Shown here: positions 1-9,149 of the stretch, piece by piece | Position numbering within the stretch: position 1 is the stretch's first letter | Layout of the letters: each line of letters opens with the position of its first letter | Source of the DNA: an uncultured Oscillospiraceae bacterium | Lineage (GTDB): Bacteria > Bacillota > Clostridia > Oscillospirales > Oscillospiraceae | Assembly: GCA_934597165.1 (NCBI GenBank) | Contig: CAKTQP010000009.1 | Location: 1-53,693, forward strand | Direction: 5' to 3' | DNA: 53,693 nt | Notes under the pieces: generated by a model | What the model was told of the DNA's origin: nothing | What the model saw: only the letters and a program-made list of their open reading frames with translations | Database searches by the model: none | Translations under genes and position numbers: made by a program

Positions 1-176
1 AAAAAGCTGATGACGCTGGTGATGATATAATTGGCCGCCGTGGACACCCAATAGCCGCAGCCCAACAGGTTGTACATCCCGAACATGATGCCCATGCCCA
101 GGATGGTGTTGGCGGTGCCGATGGCGGCAAAGCGCAGCAATTTTCGATCCACCAGGTGATGATGCAGATGATTCAT
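1..176 (-). CDS. GtrA-like family membrane protein (partial, cut by window start)
   Basis: Only the first 58 codons are present; the rest lies outside the window. The ATG at 176 follows a GGAGG element about 9 nt upstream. After a short basic, His-rich start comes a hydrophobic segment beginning LLRFAAIGTANTILG and a second one containing NYIITSVISF. This pattern of an Arg-Phe opening, a Gly-x-x-Asn motif in helix 1 and an Asn-Tyr...Ser-Phe segment in helix 2 is typical of GtrA-like proteins, four-helix membrane proteins linked to translocation of lipid-linked sugars for cell-surface glycans. The family assignment is by eye; the substrate cannot be told. It has its own promoter at 253-281. 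Confidence 0.7.
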   Translation of the reverse strand, partial: MNHLHHHLVDRKLLRFAAIGTANTILGMGIMFGMYNLLGCGYWVSTAANYIITSVISF

Positions 177-252
177 CCTTGTCCCCTCCCCTGCCGGAGC
201 TGCCCATGGGCAGTCCGTTCTCTTCTCAGGTTGACCCACAAAGATCAGGGGC

Positions 253-281
253 ATTATACCATGTTTTGACTTTTCGCGCAA
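253..281 (-). promoter_or_regulatory. sigma-A promoter of the GtrA-like gene
   Basis: Read on the minus strand, TTGCGC (276-281) and TATAAT (253-258) are separated by 17 nt. It points to the GtrA-like gene starting at 176. Confidence 0.7.
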
Positions 282-317
282 TTTGACCGGACGAAAAAAA
301 TCCCACTCCTGCAAAAA

Positions 318-346
318 CAGACACAGGCATCCCGCCTGTGTCTGTC
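318..346 (-). terminator. Rho-independent terminator after the merR gene
   Basis: A perfect 12-bp stem (ACAGACACAGGC with its complement) closes a 5-nt loop and is followed on the minus strand by TTTTTGC. It lies just past the stop of the MerR gene. Confidence 0.85.
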
Positions 347-351
347 CTCGT

Positions 352-1182
352 TCATGCTTTTGGCCGCACCGGGATACTGATCTCCGTGACAAATTTGCCC
401 GTATCCTTGGTGATGCCGTAGTCGATCATGGTGACCTCCCGGGCGAAATCCGCCGCCTCCAGTTGGTGCTCTGCCAGATAAGCCAACAGCTTCCGATATT
501 GCTCCGGCGCCTCCGGATGGCTCCCACGGAAGCGGATGGCCACGCAGGTGGTCTCCGGCAGCTGAACGGTGGTGCCATCGAACTGGTCTACATCGTCCAG
601 CAGCAAAAAGATGCCGTCGTACTGCTCAAAGTTTCCCGCGTTCAGGTTCTCCACCGAGATGCCGACCCCCACCTTCCCCAAGAAAATGGCGGTCTCCGCC
701 TGGGACTGTTCCAGACGACGGATGGGCAGCTCCATATCAAAGAAGTCCTTGATCTTCAGTGAGTCCTCCATCCAAACCATCCGGCGGGCAGGGCTCTGCA
801 CCACCTTCACCACGTCAAACTCCGAGTGCTGGGCGTCGTAAAGCTGCCGCAGGCGGTTGTCGATCTTCCGCTCGATGCGTTGCAGCTCCCGCTGCTTCTC
901 CATGACCACCTCTTTTTGGTGGCGGAGCTTCTCCTCGATCTTATCCACGTCCTTGTTCTGCAAAAAGTCCGCGATCTCCGCCAAGGGCATATCCAGCGCC
1001 CGCAGGTACCGGATGGTGTTCAAGGCTTCAAACTGCCGGGGGCTGTAGTAGCGATAACCGGTGTCCGGCGCAATGTACTCCGGAGTCAGCAGCCCCACAT
1101 TCTCGTAGTGGCGCAGGCTGCTGACGCTCAGGTGGAAGAGCTTGGCCACGTCGCCAATCTGAAACAGCTTGGGCTTATCCAT
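352..1182 (-). CDS. MerR family transcriptional regulator with C-terminal effector domain
   Basis: A 276-residue MerR-type activator. Residues 5-75 form the winged helix: IGDVAKLFHLSVSSLRHYE is the classic MerR start, followed by LLTPEYIAPDTGYRYYSP. A coiled-coil linker follows at about 75-120 (KEVVMEKQRELQRIERKID), then a domain of about 150 residues resembling the GyrI/BmrR-type small-molecule-binding fold. The longer reading frame back to 1233 is less likely, because the ATG at 1182 has AGGAGG about 12 nt upstream and matches family N-termini. It overlaps the end of the MATE gene by 8 nt, so the two are cotranscribed and probably coupled. Such proteins usually sense a hydrophobic drug and activate the adjacent pump gene. 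The operator is visible at 2573-2593. Confidence 0.9.
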   Translation of the reverse strand: MDKPKLFQIGDVAKLFHLSVSSLRHYENVGLLTPEYIAPDTGYRYYSPRQFEALNTIRYLRALDMPLAEIADFLQNKDVDKIEEKLRHQKEVVMEKQRELQRIERKIDNRLRQLYDAQHSEFDVVKVVQSPARRMVWMEDSLKIKDFFDMELPIRRLEQSQAETAIFLGKVGVGISVENLNAGNFEQYDGIFLLLDDVDQFDGTTVQLPETTCVAIRFRGSHPEAPEQYRKLLAYLAEHQLEAADFAREVTMIDYGITKDTGKFVTEISIPVRPKA

Positions 1183-2533
1183 GGGCCAGTCCTCCCTCCT
1201 GTGTCCGCTTCCCGTGACGGGTGAGCACCACAAAGGCGATCACGCAGATGATGACCGACAGCAGCGACCCCGTGGCCGTAGCCAGCCCCATGGGGAATAG
1301 GGTAGTGGGGAACAGCTTGGAGGTCAGGTAAACGCCAGGGATACGCACCAGGGCAATGGCGATGATGTTGTGCAGGAAAGAGAGGATGGACTTCTCACAG
1401 GCGCAGAAATAGCCGCTGAAGCTAAAGTGGATACCGGCAAAGATGCAGTCCCAAATGTACCCGCGGAAATACTGACCGCCAGCCACCTGCACCGCGCTGT
1501 CGCTGGTGAACAGCCCCACCACCGGTTCGGCAACGACCTGCACCAGACCGGAGACGATAAGCCCAAAGCCCACCGCAATGAAGATAGCGTAACGCAACGT
1601 AGCCACCGCCCGTTCCGGCTTGTGAGCGCCAATATTCTGCGCCCCCAGTGCGGAGACAGTGGAGAGCAAGGAGGAAGGCACCAGGAAGACAAAGCTGATG
1701 ATCTTCTCTACAATGCCCACCGCGGCGGCATCCGTCAGGCCACGGCGGTTGGCGATGATGGTGATGATAACGAAGGCCACCTGGATGAGCCCGTCCTGAA
1801 CGGCGATGGGGATGCCGATCTTCAGGATGTTGCCCATCACCGGCTTTTTGGGCTTAAAGTGGGACTTGTCCACCGAGATACCAGACTCCCGTCTCAGGAT
1901 GACCACCAGGGCAAACACCACGCTGACCGCCTGCGCCAGCGTCGTGCCCAGAGCGGCACCGGCAGGCCCCATATGCAGAGCGCCCATGAACAGGTAGTCC
2001 AGACCGATATTGGCGACGCAGGCCACAGCGATGAAGTACATGGGGCTTTTGGAGTCGCCCAGGCCGCGGAAGATGGAGCTGATGATGTTGTAGGCGGTGA
2101 TAAAGGGGATGCCAATGAAGCAGATGGTCAGGTAAGCCGCCGTACCGGAGACCGCCTCGGCGGGAGTGGACATGATGTTCACGATAGGATGCACCAACAG
2201 GAGCAGCACCACCGTGAGCACCACAGACAGGGAGAGGAACAGGGTGACCGTGTTGCCGATGTGGACAGCGGCACGCTTTCTGTCGTTGGCACCCACCGAC
2301 TGCCCGATGCTGACGGTGGATCCCATGGCCAGGCCTACGATCATGACAGTGAGCATATGCATGACCTGGGAGCCGATGGAGACCGCAGTAGTGCTGGCCG
2401 TCCCCTCGAACTGGCCGATGATGAACAGGTCAGCCATGCCGTATAACGTCTGTAGGAAATAAGATAGCAGATAGGGCAGGGAGAAAAACACGATATTTTT
2501 GAACACACTTCCTGTGGTTAAGTTCTTTTCCAT
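1175..2533 (-). CDS. MATE family multidrug efflux transporter
   Basis: A 452-residue integral membrane protein with about twelve hydrophobic segments in two similar halves, the usual MATE size. The N-terminus (SVFKNIVFFSLPYLLSYFLQ, then GMADLFIIGQ) matches the NorM/DinF/MepA group, which exports cationic drugs in exchange for Na+ or H+. The ATG at 2533 is preceded by AAAAGGAGG. It is the first gene of a two-gene operon with the MerR regulator, whose start lies inside its last codons. A pump-plus-MerR pair under one MerR-type promoter suggests drug-inducible efflux. The substrate is unknown. Confidence 0.9.
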   Translation of the reverse strand: MEKNLTTGSVFKNIVFFSLPYLLSYFLQTLYGMADLFIIGQFEGTASTTAVSIGSQVMHMLTVMIVGLAMGSTVSIGQSVGANDRKRAAVHIGNTVTLFLSLSVVLTVVLLLLVHPIVNIMSTPAEAVSGTAAYLTICFIGIPFITAYNIISSIFRGLGDSKSPMYFIAVACVANIGLDYLFMGALHMGPAGAALGTTLAQAVSVVFALVVILRRESGISVDKSHFKPKKPVMGNILKIGIPIAVQDGLIQVAFVIITIIANRRGLTDAAAVGIVEKIISFVFLVPSSLLSTVSALGAQNIGAHKPERAVATLRYAIFIAVGFGLIVSGLVQVVAEPVVGLFTSDSAVQVAGGQYFRGYIWDCIFAGIHFSFSGYFCACEKSILSFLHNIIAIALVRIPGVYLTSKLFPTTLFPMGLATATGSLLSVIICVIAFVVLTRHGKRTQEGGLAHG

Positions 2534-2565
2534 GGGCTTGCGCCTCCTTTTGACTGGTTGCGCTT

Positions 2566-2596
2566 ATTATAAACTCTACAACTGTTGCAAAGTCAA
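2566..2596 (-). promoter_or_regulatory. MerR-type promoter (19-bp spacer) and operator of the MATE-merR operon
   Basis: On the minus strand TTGACT (2591-2596) and TATAAT (2566-2571) are 19 nt apart, two more than the normal 17. The spacer is filled by a 21-bp imperfect dyad at 2573-2593, ACTCTACAAC-T-GTTGCAAAGT, with 8 of 10 half-site positions symmetric. An over-long spacer carrying a dyad is the hallmark of promoters activated by MerR proteins, which twist the DNA to realign the two hexamers. Confidence 0.85.
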
Positions 2597-2649
2597 GGGT
2601 GTTTCCGAAAAAAGTTTCCTTCCGACCGGTCTATCCCGTCCCATTCCCG

Positions 2650-2657
2650 CATACATT
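2650..2657 (+). promoter_or_regulatory. possible sigma-E -10 element of spoIIID
   Basis: CATACATT differs by one base from the sigma-E -10 consensus CATACAAT and lies 46 nt before the chosen spoIIID start. In Bacillus spoIIID is a sigma-E gene. The matching -35 element is poor, so this is only a suggestion. Confidence 0.25.
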
Positions 2658-2703
2658 CCAACAGCCGGGAAAAAACCGGCTCCAAAGGATGGAGTGGTTG
2701 CCA

Positions 2704-2952
2704 TTGAAAGGGACGATCGAAGCCCGCGCCAAGGATTTGGCCTTATACATGATTGAACACCGTTCCACGGTACGCAGTGCCGCCAAAGCCTTCGGGGTAT
2801 CCAAGAGCACGGTACACAAGGACCTCCAGGAGCGGCTGCCTGCCATCAATCCCGGCCTGTATCGTCAGGTGAAGGAGATTTTGGAGGAGAACAAAGCGGA
2901 ACGGCATATTCGTGGCGGCATTGCCACCAGGAATAAATACCGGCGAAGATAA
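2704..2952 (+). CDS. spoIIID: sporulation transcriptional regulator SpoIIID
   Basis: An 82-residue DNA-binding protein. The core AAKAFGVSKSTVHKDLQERL is the helix-turn-helix of SpoIIID, followed by the basic C-terminal region ERHIRGGIATRNKY. SpoIIID acts in the mother cell after engulfment to activate or repress sigma-E-dependent genes. The frame is open further upstream (ATG at 2689), but that ATG has no properly spaced ribosome binding site. The TTG at 2704 has GGAG 9 nt before it and gives an N-terminus that aligns residue for residue with Bacillus SpoIIID up to the helix-turn-helix. With gpr it shows that the organism is, or descends from, a spore former. Confidence 0.92.
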   Translation: MKGTIEARAKDLALYMIEHRSTVRSAAKAFGVSKSTVHKDLQERLPAINPGLYRQVKEILEENKAERHIRGGIATRNKYRRR

Positions 2953-2958
2953 ACGGAG

Positions 2959-2991
2959 CAAGGGTATCCCTGATTGGAAGGGATACCCTTG
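2959..2991 (+). terminator. terminator hairpin after spoIIID
   Basis: A 12-bp perfect stem (CAAGGGTATCCC and complement) encloses a 9-nt loop. The T-tract is displaced, starting at 2999, so efficiency is uncertain. It overlaps the -35 region of the next promoter. Confidence 0.6.
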
Positions 2992-2994
2992 TCC

Positions 2995-3023
2995 TTGCTT
3001 TTTTCCCCTTTGGGAAGTATAAT
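2995..3023 (+). promoter_or_regulatory. sigma-A promoter of prfC
   Basis: TTGCTT (2995-3000) and a perfect TATAAT (3018-3023) with a 17-nt spacer lie about 180 nt before prfC. The leader in between contains a GC-rich palindrome near 3133 (CCTGCCGGCAGG) but no riboswitch that I recognise. Confidence 0.65.
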
Positions 3024-3205
3024 AAATATATCTGCCCTTTTTTCTGGCCGGGTGAGAATTTCTTCTCCGTTCTGCTCAGAATGGGCCATTTGGGCAGGCT
3101 ATCCTTTGTCAAATCCACACCAACCCCCACCTGCCGGCAGGGTTTGGCTGGTGTTCTCCTGGCACGCCGGCAAGAAATTCAATCTGATCGTTTGGAGGAA
3201 TTCCA

Positions 3206-4807
<1,602 letters not shown>

Positions 4808-4857
4808 GATTTTTACGCACTTATCCCAACATTTTATTCTATCTAGGAGGTATGCCA

Positions 4858-5508
4858 ATGAGACTTTATGCTTTACGACATGGTGAGACCAGCTGGAATG
4901 TCCAGCGCCGTTTTCAGGGTCAGAGTGACATACCTCTGAACGACAAGGGCATCCTGCTGGCAGAGCTGACCGGCGAGGGGTTGGCAGACATCCCCTTCGA
5001 CCTGGCCTTCACGTCCCCCCTCTGCCGGGCACGCCAGACGGCGGAGCTGGTACTGGCGGGGCGGGACGTACCGCTGTACGTGGAACCGCGGCTCATCGAA
5101 ATGGCGTTCGGCGTCTACGAAGGCGTCACGGCCAACTCTGGGCCGGGGGGGACGCTGAATCAGAACCTGGTGGACTTCATCTGCCACGCGGAACGCTACC
5201 AGGCACCGGAGGGCGGCGAGTCCTTTGAAGAATTGTCCAAGCGGATGGCGGACTATCTGTTCGACCTGTGCCACCGGAAAGACCTGGCGGACAAGACCAT
5301 CCTGCTGGCCTCCCACGGCGGCGCCATCACCGCTATGCTCAACGCCATCGACCCGCCGGAGGGCTTTTTCTGGCGGGGTGGGGTGCCGTACAACTGCAGC
5401 TATTCCATCATCGACGTGGGCGAGGACTGTGTGCCGGTATTGGTGGCGGAAAACCAAATTTGCTACCCGCTGGAGCAGACCAAGAGCAGTTCTATCCGGC
5501 TGGACTGA
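4858..5508 (+). CDS. histidine phosphatase family protein (phosphoglycerate-mutase-like)
   Basis: A 216-residue enzyme of the branch 1 histidine phosphatase superfamily. The phosphohistidine motif is at the extreme N-terminus (LYALRHGETSWN). Other catalytic-pocket elements are the Arg in FTSPLCRARQTAEL, the acid in LIEMAFGVYEG and the second His in LLASHGGAITAML. The start was chosen at 4858 because AGGAGG ends 7 nt upstream; the ATG two codons earlier is too close. Relatives include alpha-ribazole phosphatase (CobC), broad-specificity phosphatases and metabolite-repair enzymes. Sequence alone does not fix the substrate, and the neighbours (prfC, pilus genes) do not help. Confidence 0.85.
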   Translation: MRLYALRHGETSWNVQRRFQGQSDIPLNDKGILLAELTGEGLADIPFDLAFTSPLCRARQTAELVLAGRDVPLYVEPRLIEMAFGVYEGVTANSGPGGTLNQNLVDFICHAERYQAPEGGESFEELSKRMADYLFDLCHRKDLADKTILLASHGGAITAMLNAIDPPEGFFWRGGVPYNCSYSIIDVGEDCVPVLVAENQICYPLEQTKSSSIRLD

Positions 5509-5532
5509 CAGCGAAACAACCGAAAAAAGCAA

Positions 5533-5570
5533 AAAACAACAGCACCACGACTCTGTGGTGCTGTTGTTTT
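5533..5570 (+). terminator. strong terminator, probably bidirectional
   Basis: A perfect 16-bp stem (AAAACAACAGCACCAC with its complement) and a 6-nt loop, flanked by A-rich and T-rich sides. It lies between the convergent phosphatase gene (plus) and the pilus operon (minus) and can serve both. Confidence 0.9.
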
Positions 5571-5631
5571 CTCTCTTTGTCGGGAAGGGCATTCGCCGCT
5601 GAGGGACTGGAAGGCCATTCAGACGCGCGAC

Positions 5632-6288
5632 TTACTTCTGCTTGCGCTTCATGAGGGCTGCCAGGAGGGTGATGATACCCAGAGCAGAGGCGGCCAGGAG
5701 GCAAGTCCAGAGGGTGAGGTTTGCGCTGTCACCCGTTTTGGGGGTGTTGGTCTTCTTGACCGGGGTTGCAGAGGTGGACGCAGAGCTGCTGCCGTCGGGT
5801 TCCGGTTCTTCCTCCGGGGTGTAGACGTTGGTAAAGATGACGTTCTCCATCTTCTCCGTCTCATCGTCCCGGATGGCCCAGATCTCCGCCTTCAGACCGC
5901 CGTTGTCGTCGTTCACGACCCGTACCGTCACCGTGTAGACCGTCCGGTCATAGGTGTAGAACTCCGTCTCGCCCACATCCTGGTACACCGTGTAGACGTA
6001 ATCGCCCGGTTTGGTGTAGGTGATGGGGCCGAACTCGACGGTACCGTTATCGGTCACCGTCAGCTGGGTCACTTCCGGCAGGGGCGCACCGTCTTCGGCT
6101 GTCAGGACGACGGTGTAGACCTCCCCAGTGGGGATCTCAGCGTCTTCGGTCTTGGTGATGGTCTTCACTTCCACCGGCAGCTGTACCGTACAGCTGTATG
6201 CCGCAAGGGCCTGCGTGGGGAACAGCAGGACTGCAATCAGCAGTGGAAGGAGCAGCAGTTTACGGAATCTCGTTTTCTTTTGATTCAT
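5632..6288 (-). CDS. FctB-like minor (basal) pilin with LPXTG-like sorting signal
   Basis: A 218-residue secreted protein. A signal peptide covers about residues 1-30 (basic start, LLLLPLLIAVLLFPTQALA). One Spy0128/FctA-type pilin domain follows (about 35-165; GEVYTVVLTAEDG..., FGPITYTKPGDYVYTVYQ, VIFTNVY), a fold that normally forms an internal Lys-Asn isopeptide bond. Then come a Ser/Thr/Pro linker, TPKTGD, a membrane helix and KRKQK. The motif is close to LPXTG, unlike the other two pilus proteins here, so a housekeeping sortase may anchor this subunit to the wall as pilus base. The ATG at 6288 has AAGGA close upstream. It is the last gene of the operon, as fctB is in streptococcal FCT islands. 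Confidence 0.8.
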   Translation of the reverse strand: MNQKKTRFRKLLLLPLLIAVLLFPTQALAAYSCTVQLPVEVKTITKTEDAEIPTGEVYTVVLTAEDGAPLPEVTQLTVTDNGTVEFGPITYTKPGDYVYTVYQDVGETEFYTYDRTVYTVTVRVVNDDNGGLKAEIWAIRDDETEKMENVIFTNVYTPEEEPEPDGSSSASTSATPVKKTNTPKTGDSANLTLWTCLLAASALGIITLLAALMKRKQK

Positions 6289-6323
6289 GGTGTCCTTCGG
6301 CACCTCCTTCTTGTGCTTGGATC

Positions 6324-7061
6324 TTATTTGTCCAGCCGCCCGAACAACACAACACGGCCATTGGTTACCGCTTCGGAACAGGTTGACAAACCGATAATCT
6401 GATCTTTCGCCGTGACTCCGATATCTCGGTACTGCACGGCCGTGCCCTGAATATGGTTCAGGAGGGTCGTCACATCCCCTGCGGGCTGTGCGTCGGGGTG
6501 GTATATGACGCTGTCAAAGGCGTCAGTACTCACGCAAGCAAAAAAGGTGATGGGTATGGCTTTGCCAGGCAGATAGAGGGTGCCTGTCTCGTGGCTGTCG
6601 AAGTAGCTCTTGTCCTGGAACTCCACCACATCCCCGAACATGGCGCCCCCATCCATATGATGGCCATATAAGAGGTTGTAGCTGTCAGAGAAATCCCGTT
6701 TGTTCAAGCAGGACAGGAAGATGGCGCCGGAGAAAGCGAACTCGCCCTGCACATCCTTGTTGATGTACTCCATGTCATCCTCCCCTTGTACCACCGGGTA
6801 GTCGATATGGGTATCGTCCACGGTGATCCAGGCGCAGACGTCGGGATTGAGTTTCAGCAGCTCTTCAAAGGTGAGGCTCTCCGGGTCGTCCGCTGAGGGC
6901 TTATACTGGAGAAGGTCACTGGAGTTGAAGGCGCCTTTGTAGAGCATGGCGGTGTCCCAGAGGGAGTAACCGCCGTAGCAGAGGAGGAGGAGGATCATGA
7001 GGACAGCGATGAGGCTGAGCACTTTGTCCGCTCCCCTTGCCAGTTTTGCCGCGAATTCCAA
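6324..7061 (-). CDS. class B sortase (pilus polymerase)
   Basis: A membrane-anchored transpeptidase of about 245 residues. One N-terminal helix (VLSLIAVLMILLLLCYGGY) is followed by the sortase barrel. The catalytic His is in LLYGHHMDGGAMFGD (about residue 134), the Cys in GLSTCSEA (228) and the Arg in TNGRVVLFGRL (236). The YGHHM and TCSE contexts are those of class B sortases, the class that polymerises FctA-type pili in streptococci. No ATG fits. I place the start at the TTG at 7061, which has AGAGG 9 nt upstream. Other GTG/TTG codons up to 7163 lack a binding site. It lies between major and basal pilin genes, so it should join pilins through the TPTG/TPPNG-type signals. Confidence 0.85.
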   Translation of the reverse strand: MEFAAKLARGADKVLSLIAVLMILLLLCYGGYSLWDTAMLYKGAFNSSDLLQYKPSADDPESLTFEELLKLNPDVCAWITVDDTHIDYPVVQGEDDMEYINKDVQGEFAFSGAIFLSCLNKRDFSDSYNLLYGHHMDGGAMFGDVVEFQDKSYFDSHETGTLYLPGKAIPITFFACVSTDAFDSVIYHPDAQPAGDVTTLLNHIQGTAVQYRDIGVTAKDQIIGLSTCSEAVTNGRVVLFGRLDK

Positions 7062-7089
7062 ACCGTTTTTTCCTCTCTTCTTCGCGTGG

Positions 7090-7216
7090 GTCTCTCCCCT
7101 CCCCCCTCCGGCGAGGGCCAAAGGGAGGAGAGGAGGGTGGGACTGCTCCCCCACCGACCGCACCGGGCTGAGCTTGCATCAGAGCTGTGGGACCCGGTGG
7201 GGTGGTGCGTGGGGAG
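7090..7216 (-). other. structured leader between pilin and sortase genes
   Basis: This GC-rich stretch of about 125 nt can fold into two hairpins on the minus-strand RNA. One uses CTCCCCAC with GTGGGGGAG plus CACCGGG with CCCGGTG (7146-7216). The second pairs CTCTCCTCCC with a G-rich strand (about 7090-7135), just before the sortase ribosome binding site. No T-run follows. It may reduce sortase expression relative to pilin or protect the pilin mRNA 3' end. Confidence 0.45.
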
Positions 7217-7296
7217 AGTTAGTTTAAAAGATGTACTTCACACACTTCCGTTCTATTTCCGAAACAGTCACGGAGGTGTTGTTTCATTCGTCTGAA

Positions 7297-8352
7297 TTAT
7301 TCAGCGCGGTTGCGGCGGCTCAGGAAGACCACTGCGAATGCGCCAGCCAGGACGACCATCAGAGCATAAGGAGCGATGGTCATGATGACGCCGGTAGGGG
7401 TGGAAGGAGACTTATCGTTACGGACAGTAGCAGTTTTATCAGTAGTGCCCATCTTCTCATCACTGATGGAAGCCGTATTGGTAACCGTGACGTCGCCATC
7501 AGTAATGCCAGCAGCAACACCATAAGTAGTCTTGTAACCAGCACTGTTTGCAGTAGTTTCTGTCACAGTAAAAGTATCATTTGCAGACAAGCCATAAATC
7601 GTAGCATACTGATCGCCACTCAACTCAAACTCAGCAGACGGTTTGTCAGAAGTCAAGGTCACTGTGGTAGTGCCGCCATTACCGTTGGGAATAATCATCG
7701 TGTACTGTTCGTCATTAGCACCAGTTACAGTTACCTGGAATTTGAATTTATCGCCCAGCACACCCTGAGTACCAGTGATTTTCTTGATAACCTTCAGTTT
7801 TTGGGTGGTGTAAGTATTAGTAAACACGCCGTCGCCCTTTGCTTTTTCCTTAAGGAATTCGCAACCATCAACTACCAGCTTACCATTAGTGCCGTTTACA
7901 ACATAGACGTACAGAGTCTTAGTCTGCGGATTATAGCTCATGCCATCATACTTATCTTCAGGAACAACTTCACTGATAGTATAAGCATAAACACCAGGCC
8001 TGGGGAACTTGTCAGTATCAAACTTCAGATCAGCGCTTTTGCTCAGGGCACCGGCTGCATCAAATGTAATAGTACCAGTCGTCTTCCCATCCATAAATGT
8101 TACGCCGCCAGTTTTACCTTCATAAACGGGAGTACCGTCATCCAGGGTAGCTACAACGCCATTCGCACCTTCAGCATTCGCAATAGTAAAATTGAAGGAA
8201 GTTGCGGGAGCCTTTACATTATCTGTAGCATCAACGGTCTTCGTGATCTTGGGGTTCGTCACAGCTGCAGAAGCATTAACAGCAAAGACAGAGACTGCCA
8301 TTGCCAGAACCATCGCCAATGCACCCAGGCGACGGATCGTCTTCTTTAACAT
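7297..8352 (-). CDS. FctA-like major pilin with isopeptide-type domains
   Basis: A 351-residue pilus backbone protein. A signal peptide covers about residues 1-29 (LGALAMVLAMAVSVFAVNASA). Two Spy0128/FctA-type domains follow (about 30-185 and 188-300). Both start with a Lys-bearing strand (PKITKTVD; KLKVIKKITG) and carry Thr/Glu-rich strands such as YTISEVVPED and FTVTETTA. The first ends at FTNTYTT. Lys, Asn and Glu sit where isopeptide bonds form in such pilins. The C-terminus reads STPTGVIMTIAPYALMVV, then SRRNRAE: a non-LPXTG sorting signal with Pro-Thr-Gly, like VPTG in streptococcal FctA. The gene is lower in GC than the core genes and lies between the SipA-like and sortase genes. Confidence 0.88.
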   Translation of the reverse strand: MLKKTIRRLGALAMVLAMAVSVFAVNASAAVTNPKITKTVDATDNVKAPATSFNFTIANAEGANGVVATLDDGTPVYEGKTGGVTFMDGKTTGTITFDAAGALSKSADLKFDTDKFPRPGVYAYTISEVVPEDKYDGMSYNPQTKTLYVYVVNGTNGKLVVDGCEFLKEKAKGDGVFTNTYTTQKLKVIKKITGTQGVLGDKFKFQVTVTGANDEQYTMIIPNGNGGTTTVTLTSDKPSAEFELSGDQYATIYGLSANDTFTVTETTANSAGYKTTYGVAAGITDGDVTVTNTASISDEKMGTTDKTATVRNDKSPSTPTGVIMTIAPYALMVVLAGAFAVVFLSRRNRAE

Positions 8353-8528
8353 TGTTCATTCATCCTTTCCATTCAAAATCGCAATTTTTTCCATTCAACG
8401 CGTCTCCCAACCCCATCCGCTCCCTCACGCGGTCAGGCTGGGATCACTTCTATTACCACAAGGCGTCCCCCGTCCATGATGCTTTGCACGGGCGCCTTAT
8501 AATAACCTTTCTCCTGCCGCTCTCACCC
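8353..8528 (-). other. spacer before the major pilin gene with a long hairpin
   Basis: The 176-nt gap holds an imperfect hairpin on the minus strand (about 8458-8497; AAGGCG and CCCGT pairing with ACGGG and CGCCTT) without a T-run. A GGAAAGG ribosome binding site precedes the pilin ATG. I see no convincing promoter, so the pilin is probably transcribed from the operon promoter, perhaps with mRNA processing here. Confidence 0.4.
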
Positions 8529-9146
8529 TTACAGGTTGGAACGGCGCAGGACGGTGATCACTTTCCCTTTCAGCTCACTCCGACGCACCGGTCCGTAATA
8601 TCTGCTGTCCTTCGCTCCCTCGCGGTAGTCGCACAGCACGAAATACTCGTCGTCCGCCAGCGTCACTGGATAGGTCACGTTTTCATCGTATCGGGGGGTA
8701 CTATAATAGATGTCGTTCTCCAGCACGACACTATCATTGATCTTCAAGGTGGCTTCCTTCGTGATCTCCACCGTATCACCCGGCTGGGCGACGATACGGG
8801 CGGTATACTGGGTTCCATCCTTTTCCAGCACGGCGATGTCCTGGGTGTGCCAGGTGGAGGCCATGCGGTAGTAGAGCATCAAGTCGCCGGCGCTGAGGCG
8901 GGGGGACATATCGCCGTTTGGCATGGGGGTGAGTCCGAAGACGAAGCCAAACAGCACCCACAGCATGAGCACCATGATGACCAGCCGCTGGAGGAAGGAT
9001 GTGACGTCCCTTCGGTTCCGCAGCTGCTTGCGACGGGCGGCGATGACCTGCTCTGGGGTCAGCGCCTGGGGTACTCCGTCCGTCGGGGTCTTGCGACCCC
9101 GACTGGGACGGGTTTTGGTTGGTTTGGTGTGCTTTCCGATGCCCAT
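8529..9146 (-). CDS. SipA-like signal peptidase I homologue lacking the Ser/Lys dyad (pilus assembly factor)
   Basis: A 205-residue S26-family protein with one membrane helix (about 52-72) after a basic cytoplasmic tail. Signal peptidase boxes are recognisable. Box B is NGDMSPRLSAGDL, where the catalytic Ser of G-S-M-x-P is Asp79. Box D is YTARIVAQPGDTV, where the Lys of K-R-(V/I) is Ala116. Box E is YREGAKDSRYYGPV. Both catalytic residues are therefore missing, so cleavage activity is very unlikely. Streptococcal FCT islands encode SipA proteins that have likewise lost the dyad and are needed for pilus polymerisation, which makes a chaperone role the best inference. The start at 9146 has AAAGGGG upstream and lies 3 nt after the previous stop. 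Confidence 0.85.
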   Translation of the reverse strand: MGIGKHTKPTKTRPSRGRKTPTDGVPQALTPEQVIAARRKQLRNRRDVTSFLQRLVIMVLMLWVLFGFVFGLTPMPNGDMSPRLSAGDLMLYYRMASTWHTQDIAVLEKDGTQYTARIVAQPGDTVEITKEATLKINDSVVLENDIYYSTPRYDENVTYPVTLADDEYFVLCDYREGAKDSRYYGPVRRSELKGKVITVLRRSNL

Positions 9147-9149
9147 AGG

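Noticed and set aside
3113..3160. Riboswitch in the prfC leader
   Set aside because: Only a GC palindrome and a CACCA/TGGTG pair are seen; no known aptamer consensus.
7082..7145. Mobile repeat or MITE in the pilin-sortase spacer
   Set aside because: The purine/pyrimidine-rich hairpin looks repeat-like, but there is no second copy in the window and no target duplication.
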